The position numbers and the translations under genes were made by a program. Below, one piece after another: positions 20,322-28,167 of a DNA stretch of 64,000 nucleotides (positions are counted from its first letter, which is position 1; each line of letters opens with the position of its first letter). Source of the DNA: Rhodoferax sp. GW822-FHT02A01 (GTDB taxonomy: Bacteria > Pseudomonadota > Gammaproteobacteria > Burkholderiales > Burkholderiaceae_C); contig NZ_CP152376.1 in assembly GCF_038784515.1 (NCBI RefSeq), forward strand, positions 1,488,001-1,552,000. Direction: 5' to 3'. A model generated the notes under the pieces. The model ran no database searches and had not been told where the DNA came from. It worked only from the letters and a program-made list of their open reading frames with translations.

Positions 20322-20410
20322 ACCCCCCGGCTGCGCGCACTGCGTGTCGCTTCGCTTTCCCCCTTGCAGGGGGCAGCGCCAGCGGGCCGGCACAGCCGGT
20401 CCCGCGGCAT
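20322..20410. repeat. GC-rich intergenic repeat between binding protein and permease
   Basis: The 137-bp gap between the binding-protein and permease genes is nearly all hairpins: CCCCC-TTGCA-GGGGG at 20359-20373 and CCGGC-ACA-GCCGG at 20387-20399, with a CCCCCCGGCTGCGCGC start. From memory, similar GC-rich palindromic elements are frequent in Comamonadaceae intergenic regions. It may lower expression of the downstream permease genes relative to the binding protein by stabilising or ending the upstream message. It lacks a T tract. Confidence 0.55.
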
Positions 20411-20452
20411 TCTGAAATGTAGGCACTTCGCGCTGAGAATGATTGATTGCAC

Positions 20453-21334
20453 ATGGACTTTTCTACTTTTTTGATTCAGTGCCTGAACGCGCTCCAGTAC
20501 GGCTTGCTGTTGTTTCTGGTGGCGTCGGGGCTGACGCTGATCTTCGGGATCATGGGCGTCATCAATCTGGCGCATGGCAGCTTCTACATGATGGGGGCCT
20601 ACATGGCCTATGCGCTGGCGCCCATCGTGGCCAGCACGTTTGGCGGCGGTTTTTTCTCCACGCTGCTGGTGGGCGTGGTGCTGGCGGTGTTGCTGGGCTA
20701 TGTGCTGGAGTGGGCGTTCTTCAGCTTTCTGTACGAGCGCGAACACCTGCAGCAGGTGCTGATGACCTACGGCCTGATCCTGGTGTTCGAGGAGATGCGC
20801 AGCCTGCTGGTGGGTGACGAGGTGCACGGCGTCGAAGTACCGGCCTTCCTCTCCGGGACGCTGCCGCTGGGCGAGATGATGACCTATCCGGTGTACCGGC
20901 TGTTCATCTCCGGCGTGTGCCTGGCGCTCGCCCTGGGCATGTATGTGGTGTTCACCCGCACGCGCTTAGGGATGATGATCCGCGCTGGCAGTGCCAACCG
21001 CGAGATGGTGCAATCACTCGGTGTAGACATCAAGTTCCTGTACCGCGTGGTGTTTGCCGCGGGCATGGCCATTGCCGTGCTGGCTGGCATGGTGGCCGCG
21101 CCGGTGTCCTCGGTTTACCCGGGCATGGGCGATACGGTGCTCATCATCTGCTTTGTGGTGGTGGTGATTGGCGGCATCGGCTCCATCCGCGGCGCGCTGC
21201 TGGCGGCACTGCTGATTGGTGTGGTGGATACCTTTGGCAAGGTGCTGCTGCCCCAGGCCGCCGGCGTGCTGGTGTATGTGCTGATGGCCTTGATTCTTCT
21301 GTGGAAGCCAGACGGCTTGTTCAAGGCCGCATAG
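20453..21334 (+). CDS. Branched-chain-type ABC transporter permease (LivH family)
   Basis: This 293-residue membrane protein has about eight hydrophobic segments and the LivH signature GLTLIFGIMGVINLAHGSFYMMGAYMAY at residues about 24-51. The C-terminal LivH pattern VVVVIGGIGSIRGALLAALLIGVVDTFGK is intact. The ATG at 20453 is chosen over a TTG two codons upstream. No strong Shine-Dalgarno precedes it. It is the first permease of a HMGF-type importer that most likely carries benzoate or another aromatic acid into the cell. Confidence 0.92.
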   Translation: MDFSTFLIQCLNALQYGLLLFLVASGLTLIFGIMGVINLAHGSFYMMGAYMAYALAPIVASTFGGGFFSTLLVGVVLAVLLGYVLEWAFFSFLYEREHLQQVLMTYGLILVFEEMRSLLVGDEVHGVEVPAFLSGTLPLGEMMTYPVYRLFISGVCLALALGMYVVFTRTRLGMMIRAGSANREMVQSLGVDIKFLYRVVFAAGMAIAVLAGMVAAPVSSVYPGMGDTVLIICFVVVVIGGIGSIRGALLAALLIGVVDTFGKVLLPQAAGVLVYVLMALILLWKPDGLFKAA

Positions 21335-21338
21335 CACC

Positions 21339-22319
21339 ATGAATACACGTTTTGTTTTCGTTGGGGCCTGCTTTGTGCTGTTGGCGTTGTTCCCCTTGGT
21401 CTCTGGTAGTTATGGCATCGACTTCGTCACCAAGATCATGGTGTACGCCATCTTTGCGCTCAGCCTGGAGCTGCTGGTGGGCGCCACCGGCCTGATCTGT
21501 TTTGGCCAGGCCGCATTCTTCGGCATAGGCGCCTATGCCGCGGTTCTGCTTTCGCCGCAAAGCGATTCGCCGTCCCTGCTCTGGCTGCTGCCAGCTTGTG
21601 TGGCTGCCGCTGCAGCCTACGCGCTGGTGGTAGGTTCGCTGTCGCTGCGCACCAAGGGCGTGTACTTCATCATGGTGACGCTGGCCTTTGCCCAAATGGC
21701 CTACTACGTGGTGCACGACACGCCGCTGGGCGGCGGCACCGACGGCATCTACATGATGATGAAGCCGGTGCTGGGCAAGCTGTTGGACCTGGACAAGGCG
21801 GCCAGCCTGTACGGCTTCACGCTGGCCTGCCTGCTGCTGGTCTTCGGTGGTCTGGGCGTACTCAACCGCTCGCGTTTCGGCCGCGCCCTGGCCGGCATCC
21901 GCGTGAATGAGCAGCGCATGCGTGCCACCGGCTTTTCCACCTACCCCTACAAGCTGGCCGCGTTCACCGTGTCGGGCGGCATTGCCGGGCTGGCCGGTTT
22001 TCTGTTCGCGGTGAAGGACGGTTTTGTGAACCCGGAAATGATGAGCTGGCACCTCTCGGGTGCCGTGCTGATCATGATCATCCTGGGTGGCATAGGCCAT
22101 TTGCGTGGCGCGCTGATCGGTGCCTTTGCGTTTGCGCTGCTGCAGGAGCTGTTCAAGTCCGAAGCCATTTTTGGCGCCTTTGCCAAGCACTGGCATCTGG
22201 GCCTGGGCCTGTCCATCATTGCCAGCGTGGTGTTCCTGCCGCGGGGTCTGGTGGGGCTGCCGCAGCAGATACGTGCACGGCTGCTGGGCGCAAAGAATAC
22301 AGGTGGAGCAACACCGTGA
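21339..22319 (+). CDS. Branched-chain-type ABC transporter permease (LivM family)
   Basis: This 326-residue permease pairs with the LivH-type protein, which ends 4 bp upstream. It has about eight to nine membrane segments. GLICFGQAAFFGIGAYAAVLL lies near residues 50-70, FGRALAGIRVNEQRMRATGF is the coupling loop, and MIILGGIGHLRGALIGAFAFALLQE comes near the end. Its TGA overlaps the GTG start of the ATPase gene, so translation is coupled. Confidence 0.92.
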   Translation: MNTRFVFVGACFVLLALFPLVSGSYGIDFVTKIMVYAIFALSLELLVGATGLICFGQAAFFGIGAYAAVLLSPQSDSPSLLWLLPACVAAAAAYALVVGSLSLRTKGVYFIMVTLAFAQMAYYVVHDTPLGGGTDGIYMMMKPVLGKLLDLDKAASLYGFTLACLLLVFGGLGVLNRSRFGRALAGIRVNEQRMRATGFSTYPYKLAAFTVSGGIAGLAGFLFAVKDGFVNPEMMSWHLSGAVLIMIILGGIGHLRGALIGAFAFALLQELFKSEAIFGAFAKHWHLGLGLSIIASVVFLPRGLVGLPQQIRARLLGAKNTGGATP

Positions 22320-23107
22320 GCAGCATCGTGATGAACAACCCACCCGCGCAGTCCGCCAGCACCGGCGAAGTGCTGCTGCGCGGCATCAACATCACGCGCC
22401 GCTGGGGCGGCCTGGTGGCGCTCAACCAGGTGAATGTGGAGCTCACACGTGGCAGCGTGCATGCCGTGATCGGCACCAACGGCGCCGGCAAGTCCACGCT
22501 GATCAACATCCTTTCCGGTGAGTTCCCACCGTCCGAAGGTGGCGTGGAGCTCATGGGTCAGGACGTCACCCGCTGGCAGCAACCGCGCCGCGCCCGCGCC
22601 GGCTTGGGTCGCAGCTACCAGCGCAACACCATTTACCCCAGCTTCAGCGTGTTCGAGAACTGCCGCCTGGCAGCGCAAGCTACACACCAGAAGCCCTGGC
22701 AGTGGTGGCGCAGTGCGGAGCATTGCTCGGTCAGCACCGCGATTGCGCGCGAGGTGGTGGCGCGCAGCGGCCTGACCGACCTGCAGAACCTGCAGGCTGG
22801 CCTGCTCTCGCACGGCCAAAAGCGCCAGCTGGAAATCGCCATGTGCCTGGCCACCAAACCGCAAGTGCTGCTGCTCGACGAGCCCCTGGCCGGCATGGGC
22901 GCCGAAGAAACCGAACGCATGCTGACCATGTTGAATGAACTCAAGGCCGACCACGCCATCCTGCTGGTGGAACACGATATGGATGCGGTGTTCCGCATTG
23001 CCGACCGCGTGACGGTGATGGTCAACGGCAGCGTCATCGCCACCGATGCGCCCGAGGCCATCAAGACCAACCGGCAAGTTCAGATCGCTTACTTGGGGGA
23101 ACACTAA
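22316..23107 (+). CDS. ABC transporter ATP-binding protein (LivG family)
   Basis: This 263-residue ATPase has Walker A GTNGAGKST (about residues 53-61), the signature LSHGQKRQLEIAM and Walker B VLLLDEPLAGMGAEE, which is typical of LivG. The GTG at 22316 overlaps the permease stop; an internal ATG at 22331 is an alternative start. With the LivF-type protein that follows two bases later it forms the ATPase dimer of the putative aromatic-acid importer. The signature histidine in LSHGQKRQ instead of LSGGQ is normal for LivG. Confidence 0.92.
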   Translation: MSSIVMNNPPAQSASTGEVLLRGINITRRWGGLVALNQVNVELTRGSVHAVIGTNGAGKSTLINILSGEFPPSEGGVELMGQDVTRWQQPRRARAGLGRSYQRNTIYPSFSVFENCRLAAQATHQKPWQWWRSAEHCSVSTAIAREVVARSGLTDLQNLQAGLLSHGQKRQLEIAMCLATKPQVLLLDEPLAGMGAEETERMLTMLNELKADHAILLVEHDMDAVFRIADRVTVMVNGSVIATDAPEAIKTNRQVQIAYLGEH

Positions 23108-23109
23108 TC

Positions 23110-23826
23110 ATGTCTTCCACCGAACCGATTCTGGACGCACGTGGCCTGCACGCCTGGTATGGCTCCAGCCATGTGCTGCATGGCGTGGACATCCGCATAG
23201 GCCGTGGCGAGACCATGGGCCTGCTGGGCCGCAACGGTATGGGCAAGAGCACGTTGATCCGTACCCTGCTGGGCCATGTCACGCAGCGCGACGGGCACAT
23301 CAGCCTGTTCGGGCAGGACGTCTCCAAAGCCAAGCCGTACGAGGTAGCGCGCCAGGGCGTGGCCTATGTACCCGAGGGCCGCGGCGTGTTCCCCAACCTG
23401 AGCGTGCGCGAGAACCTGGTGATGGCCGCACGCCCCGGACGCGATGGCCGCAAGGAGTGGACTTTCGAGCGCGTGATGCAGACCTTCCCGCGCCTGCAGG
23501 AGCGGCTCACCAATCTGGGCGCACAGCTCAGCGGCGGCGAGCAGCAGATGCTGTCCATTGGCCGCGCGCTGATGACGCACCCCGAGCTCATCATCCTGGA
23601 CGAAGCCACCGAAGGCCTGGCACCGCTGATCGTGGCCGAGATCTGGCGCGTGATCGGCGAGATCCGCAAGAGCGGCATCGCCACCTTGATCGTGGACCGC
23701 GACTACCGCAAGGTCCTGGCACACAGCGACCAGGCCCTGGTGCTGCAGAAGGGCCAGGTGGTGCTGAGTGGCAACGCGGACGCGGTTGCCGGCGATGAGA
23801 CACTGGCAGGCTTTCTGGGAGTGTGA
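23110..23826 (+). CDS. ABC transporter ATP-binding protein (LivF family)
   Basis: This 238-residue ATPase has Walker A GRNGMGKST (about residues 38-46), the signature LSGGEQQMLSIGRAL, and Walker B LIILDEATEGLAP characteristic of LivF. The segment VAYVPEGRGVFPNLSVRENL is also typical. One oddity is VDRDYRKVLAHSD where most LivF proteins have VEQN or VEH. The gene lies two bases after LivG and six bases before the thioesterase, in one operon. Confidence 0.92.
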   Translation: MSSTEPILDARGLHAWYGSSHVLHGVDIRIGRGETMGLLGRNGMGKSTLIRTLLGHVTQRDGHISLFGQDVSKAKPYEVARQGVAYVPEGRGVFPNLSVRENLVMAARPGRDGRKEWTFERVMQTFPRLQERLTNLGAQLSGGEQQMLSIGRALMTHPELIILDEATEGLAPLIVAEIWRVIGEIRKSGIATLIVDRDYRKVLAHSDQALVLQKGQVVLSGNADAVAGDETLAGFLGV

Positions 23827-23832
23827 TCCACC

Positions 23833-24255
23833 ATGTCCATCTGGCAGCAGCCCATATCCGTTGACATCCTGGCGCAAGCGACAGCGGATACCGCCGTAAC
23901 CCATCTCGGCATCGAGTTCGTGGAAGTCGGTGACGACTACATCGTCGGCCGCGTGCCGGTCAATGCGCATACCCGCCAACCGTATGGCCTGCTGCACGGT
24001 GGCGTGTCGGTGGTGCTGGCCGAAACCCTGGGCTCGTGTGGCGCGGCCTACAGCTGCGCGCCGGGGCAGTTGGTGGTGGGACTGGACATCAATGCCAACC
24101 ACCTGAAGGGCGCGCGCAGCGGCTGGGTCACGGCGACGGCGCGTGCCGTGCACATAGGCCGCACCACGCAGGTATGGCAGATCGACATGTGCAACGACGC
24201 GGGCGAACTGAGCTGCGTATCACGCATCACCATGGCGGTGCTGGCGCCGAAGTAA
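23833..24255 (+). CDS. PaaI-type hot-dog thioesterase
   Basis: This 140-residue cytosolic hot-dog-fold protein has the family motif QPYGLLHGGVSVVLAETLGS at about residues 46-65, with the HGG loop and following Glu used by 4HBT-II thioesterases. It is the last gene of the rightward benzoate arm, 6 bp after LivF. It probably hydrolyses non-productive aryl- or acyl-CoA esters and so recovers CoA when the box pathway stalls. A benzoyl-CoA thioesterase role is plausible but not provable from sequence. It converges on the SDR gene, 9 bp away. Confidence 0.88.
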   Translation: MSIWQQPISVDILAQATADTAVTHLGIEFVEVGDDYIVGRVPVNAHTRQPYGLLHGGVSVVLAETLGSCGAAYSCAPGQLVVGLDINANHLKGARSGWVTATARAVHIGRTTQVWQIDMCNDAGELSCVSRITMAVLAPK

Positions 24256-24264
24256 GTAGCCCGC

Positions 24265-25104
24265 TTACAGCGGCGCCACCGGATGCGGTGAGCCGTCGTA
24301 GGCGCCCCATACCGACTGATCGTATTCAATGACGGAGCCGGTCATCAGACCCGATTCCTCGCTGCACAGAAATGCCACGGCGCGTGCCACTTCGTGCGGG
24401 TCTACCAGACGGCCATTGGGTTGTGCCGCGGCAGCCTTTTGCAGCCAATCGTCGTCGGCATGGTGGAACTCGCGCTGGATGCGGTCTTCGCCCTCGGACG
24501 CCATCCAACCGATGTTGAGCCCGTTGACCCGTATGCGGTTGCGCAGCAATGCGTAGGCGGTGTTGCGGGTGAGCGTGGCCAGGGCGCCCTTGCTGGTGCA
24601 GTAGGCCGCCAGGAAGGGTTGCCCTGCCATGGCCGACATGGAGCCGATGTTGACGATGCTGCCGGCGATCTGTTCGCGCCGCATGATGCGGATGGACTCC
24701 TGCATCAGATAGAACGGTGCGCGCACATTGACTGCAAACATGCGGTCAAACAGCGCGGGCTCGGTATCCAGAATCGTGCCGCGGTCGGTAATGGCTGCGG
24801 CATTGACCAACACGTCCACCCGGTGGAACGCGGCATCGGCGTGCTGCACCACCTTGCGGCAGTCCTCCACGTTGCCCAGATCCGCCTGCACGTAGAGCGC
24901 CTCAGTACCCAGACTGTGCAACTGTGCAGCCTGCGCTTCGCCCTTGCTCTGGTTGCGGCCGCAGATGACCACACCCTTGGCTTGGCGCTGGGCAAACACC
25001 TGCGCAATGGCGGCGCCCAGGCCCTGGGTGCCGCCGGTCACGATGGCGACCTTGCCTTGCAGGGATGCGGGAGCCGCTGCGGCGATGGAAGAAGTGTTTG
25101 TCAT
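24265..25104 (-). CDS. Short-chain dehydrogenase/reductase
   Basis: This 279-residue SDR has the cofactor motif TGGTQGLG (about residues 23-30). VNAAAITDRG, the catalytic serine in NIGSMSAMAG and YCTSK with Tyr and Lys follow in order. The C-terminal part GLMTGSVIEYDQSVWGAYDG closes the fold. It lies downstream of the dioxygenase-type gene at 25147-26352, 42 bp apart, on the same strand, with a LacI regulator divergent from both. The three probably degrade a sugar- or polyol-like compound. I do not recognise the specific pathway. Confidence 0.88.
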   Translation of the reverse strand: MTNTSSIAAAAPASLQGKVAIVTGGTQGLGAAIAQVFAQRQAKGVVICGRNQSKGEAQAAQLHSLGTEALYVQADLGNVEDCRKVVQHADAAFHRVDVLVNAAAITDRGTILDTEPALFDRMFAVNVRAPFYLMQESIRIMRREQIAGSIVNIGSMSAMAGQPFLAAYCTSKGALATLTRNTAYALLRNRIRVNGLNIGWMASEGEDRIQREFHHADDDWLQKAAAAQPNGRLVDPHEVARAVAFLCSEESGLMTGSVIEYDQSVWGAYDGSPHPVAPL

Positions 25105-25146
25105 GGTGTCTCCTGTTGTGTGTCGTTGGTATGGGGGTGGCGGAAG

Positions 25147-26352
25147 TCAGCTCAGCCGTGTCTGCGCCTGGGCCTGCAATGCGGTGTTGAACTGCGCAGC
25201 ACTCCAGTTCTGCTGCAACGCGCTGCGCAGCAGGTCCTGCTGGCTTTGCGGCGCCAGCCCACCAATGGGCGGATCGCGGTCCAGGTTGGTGGGGAAGGCA
25301 TATCCCTCGGCACTGGCGGCAATGGTTGCTTCCACTTCTGCCGACAACGTGGAGCTGGCCGTGCCGCGCATGCGCAGCAGGCTGGGGTATAGCGCTTTCG
25401 CCATGCGCACCCGGTCCACCGTTTCCATGCAGCGCCCGAAGGCCGACGACACCTGCAGCAGATTGGCCATGCGCCGTATATCCTGCGAACGGTTGTGGCC
25501 CGCCGCGTGCATGAGCGCGGGGTTGAAGAAGATGCCGTCGCCCTTCTGAAGGGGCAGCTGCACATGGTGCTGGTCGAAGTACTCCTGGAATGCGGGCACA
25601 CCAGCCACCAGATAGCCGGCTTCGTACTTCTGCGAATGCGGCAGGTACAGCGTGGGGCCACTCTCCAGCGGCATGTCCACATGAGCCACCGCGCCCTGCA
25701 AGGTAAGCACCGGCGAGAGGCGGTGCACATGCGCGGGAAAGCGCTCGGCCCCCTTGGCCGTGAAGAAACCCAGGTGGTAGTCACGGTGCGCCACCTGCGC
25801 CTCGCCACCGGGATTGACGCAGTTGATCTGCGAGGTGACCTGGTAGGCCGGGCCCAGCCAGGCTTCACACACCATGGCCAGCATGGGGTTGCCGTAGTAG
25901 GCGGCGAACACATCGGGTGCGCGCAGGCAGAGCTTTTCCAGCGCGTTCCAGACCCGGTCGTTGGCGCCCGGCTTGGCGAAGTGATCCCCTGCATGGCCGG
26001 CACGGCGGGACTCCTCGATGAGGCCATTGAATGCGGCTGTGGCTGCGTCCACCACAGCCGTGTCCGGGTACAGGCCCTGCACCACCAGCACGCCGGGGCC
26101 ATGCATCCACACCTGCGCCCACTCGGCCATCAGCGCGGCACGCCACTGTTGCGGTTGTCTGGCGGCCGACAGCGCAGCACGCAAGGCGGCACCGTCATAC
26201 ACCGGCACGTTGTGCAACAGCGTGCTGGCTTGCGGGCAGTCCTGCGCCAAGGTGGTCGTCTTCACCAGCCAGTCCAGATCATCCACGCGGCAGGCATCGG
26301 CATGCAGCCAGCCATCGGGTGCTGTGTGGGCAGGGGATATGGGTGCGTTCAT
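25147..26352 (-). CDS. Phytanoyl-CoA dioxygenase family protein
   Basis: This 401-residue protein fits the Fe(II)/2-oxoglutarate-dependent phytanoyl-CoA dioxygenase family. Candidate iron ligands are His189 and Asp191 (VAHRDYH) and a distal His at 282 or 286 (ALMHAAGHNRS), with an arginine close by at 288 for 2-oxoglutarate. I start it at the ATG at 26352; upstream the frame runs into the LacI gene region without similarity. It is the first gene of a two-gene leftward unit with the SDR. It likely hydroxylates a small carboxylate or sugar derivative. The substrate is unknown. Confidence 0.82.
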   Translation of the reverse strand: MNAPISPAHTAPDGWLHADACRVDDLDWLVKTTTLAQDCPQASTLLHNVPVYDGAALRAALSAARQPQQWRAALMAEWAQVWMHGPGVLVVQGLYPDTAVVDAATAAFNGLIEESRRAGHAGDHFAKPGANDRVWNALEKLCLRAPDVFAAYYGNPMLAMVCEAWLGPAYQVTSQINCVNPGGEAQVAHRDYHLGFFTAKGAERFPAHVHRLSPVLTLQGAVAHVDMPLESGPTLYLPHSQKYEAGYLVAGVPAFQEYFDQHHVQLPLQKGDGIFFNPALMHAAGHNRSQDIRRMANLLQVSSAFGRCMETVDRVRMAKALYPSLLRMRGTASSTLSAEVEATIAASAEGYAFPTNLDRDPPIGGLAPQSQQDLLRSALQQNWSAAQFNTALQAQAQTRLS

Positions 26353-26500
26353 GGGAACCTTTGTGATGTGGGTCAATTCCGAAGTAGCTGCAGTGTAGGA
26401 ACAGCATCTCTGTGCGGTTGCAGCAAAATACCTCAAAAACACCTCATAATGAATCGGCTTGGCGCACAATCCGCTGCATCCCACCCAAGGCCTGCCCACC

Positions 26501-27523
26501 ATGTCCCACCCCCATCTGCTCAAAGCCATCGCCCTGCAGGCCGGTGTGAGCCTGGCCACGGTGGACCGCGTGCTGCACCAGCGCCCGGGTGTACGTGCCC
26601 ACACGGTGCGGCGCGTGCAGCAGGCCGTGGCCGAGCTGGAACGCCAGAGTGCACAAGTGGGTCTGCAGGGCCGCAAGTTCATGCTGGATGTGGTGATGCA
26701 GGCGCCGGCGCGCTTTGCCCAGGTGGTGCGCGATGCGCTGGAGCGCGAGATGCCGCTCATGCATCCGGCCATCTTCCGCGCGCGCTACCACATGGGTGAG
26801 TCACTGCCGGTGACTGATCTGCTGGCGGTGCTGGACAAGATCGCCATGCGCGGCAGCCACGGCGTATTGCTCAAGGCGCCCAATGATGCGCGCATGGTGG
26901 AGGCCGTGGCACGGCTCAAGGCACGCGGCATTCCGGTGGTGACGCTGGTGACCGATCTGCCAGACTCCGCACGCCTGGCCTATGTGGGCATGGACAACCG
27001 CGCCGCCGGACAAACCGCCGCCTATCTGCTGGGCCAGTGGCTGGGTACCCAGGAGCAAGCCGCAGTACTGGTGTCGTTGAGCAGCACGCGCTTTCGTGGC
27101 GAAGAGGAGCGTGAGGCCGCCTTTGTCGAAGCGCTGGGCCAGCATCACCCGCTGCTGCAACCCGTGGATGCCAGCGAAGGCCTGGGCCTGCATGAGGCCA
27201 CGGCAGCATTGGTGCTGCAGCGTCTGCACGAGCACCCGCAGGTGTGTGCCGTGTACTCGATAGGTGGGGCCAATGCGGCCATCCTGCAGGCCTTCGAAAA
27301 AGCGGGCAGGCGTTGCCGGGTGTTCATAGGTCATGACCTGGATGCCGACAACCTGCCGCTGCTGCGTGCTGGGCAACTCAACGCGGTGCTGCACCATGAT
27401 CTGCAGCACGATATGCGCATGGCCTGTCTGCAGATCATGCGTGCCCATGGCGCCGGGCCTGCGCATACGCTGCCAACCCTGTCCGGCGTGCAGGTGGTGA
27501 CGCCGTTCAATCTGCCGCTCTGA
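26501..27523 (+). CDS. LacI-family transcriptional regulator
   Basis: This 340-residue regulator has an N-terminal helix-turn-helix, LLKAIALQAGVSLATVDRVLHQRPGVRAHT at residues about 5-34, with the hinge-like segment after it. A periplasmic-binding-protein-like effector domain occupies the rest (VTLVTDLPDSARLAYVGMDNRAAGQTAAYLLGQW). The domain layout and VDRVLH resemble regulators of sugar and inositol catabolism. It is divergent from the dioxygenase-SDR pair across a 148-bp gap and most likely controls it. I could not find a clear palindromic operator in that gap. Confidence 0.9.
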   Translation: MSHPHLLKAIALQAGVSLATVDRVLHQRPGVRAHTVRRVQQAVAELERQSAQVGLQGRKFMLDVVMQAPARFAQVVRDALEREMPLMHPAIFRARYHMGESLPVTDLLAVLDKIAMRGSHGVLLKAPNDARMVEAVARLKARGIPVVTLVTDLPDSARLAYVGMDNRAAGQTAAYLLGQWLGTQEQAAVLVSLSSTRFRGEEEREAAFVEALGQHHPLLQPVDASEGLGLHEATAALVLQRLHEHPQVCAVYSIGGANAAILQAFEKAGRRCRVFIGHDLDADNLPLLRAGQLNAVLHHDLQHDMRMACLQIMRAHGAGPAHTLPTLSGVQVVTPFNLPL

Positions 27524-27544
27524 CGCGGCCTACAGGCCTGGTCT

Positions 27545-28123
27545 TTACTCCGCGGCGCCCTTGGCCATGCGCTCGCTCTTCCAGTACACGTCATCGCCCA
27601 CGCTGCCATCGGTGCGGTAACGGTTGAGCGCACGGGACAGCACGAACATCAGGTCCGAGAGGCGGTTGAGGTACTGGCGTGGCGCTTCCTTCAAGGCCTC
27701 TTCGTTGCCCAAGGCAACCAGGGCACGCTCGGCGCGACGGGCCACGGTGCGGCACACATGCGCAAGCGACGCAGCGCGCGTGCCGGCGGGCAGGATGAAC
27801 TCCTGCAGACGGGGCAAGGTGGCGTTGTACTCTTCCAGCGCCTGGTCCAGCGCCAGCACGGCTTCGGGCTTGAGCAGCTCGTAGCCGGGGATGGACAGCT
27901 CGCCGCCCAGGTTGAAAAGCTGGTGCTGGATTTCCACCAGCAGTGTGCGGATGCCCTCCGGCATGTCTTCGCACAGCAGCACACCGATCTGGGAGTTGAG
28001 CTCGTCCACATCGCCCATGGCATGCACGCGCAAGCTGTTCTTGGAGACGCGGGTGTTGTCCCCCAGTCCGGTGGTGCCAGCATCCCCGGTGCGGGTGGCG
28101 ATTTGTGTGAGGCGGTTTCCCAT
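27545..28123 (-). CDS. Cob(I)yrinic acid a,c-diamide adenosyltransferase, PduO type
   Basis: This 192-residue enzyme transfers adenosyl from ATP to cob(I)alamin, making adenosylcobalamin. The N-terminal ATP-binding motif TRTGDAGTTGLGDNTRVSK is at about residues 10-28. Later motifs VCRTVARRAERAL and LNRLSDLMFVLSRALNR are those of PduO-type adenosyltransferases. The protein has normal length and no fused domain. The gene is isolated from cobalamin biosynthesis genes here, and diverges from the FAD-oxidase gene 44 bp away. Confidence 0.94.
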   Translation of the reverse strand: MGNRLTQIATRTGDAGTTGLGDNTRVSKNSLRVHAMGDVDELNSQIGVLLCEDMPEGIRTLLVEIQHQLFNLGGELSIPGYELLKPEAVLALDQALEEYNATLPRLQEFILPAGTRAASLAHVCRTVARRAERALVALGNEEALKEAPRQYLNRLSDLMFVLSRALNRYRTDGSVGDDVYWKSERMAKGAAE

Positions 28124-28167
28124 GGCGTCGTCCTTGGATCAAAATGGGATTATTGACCGAGACCACC

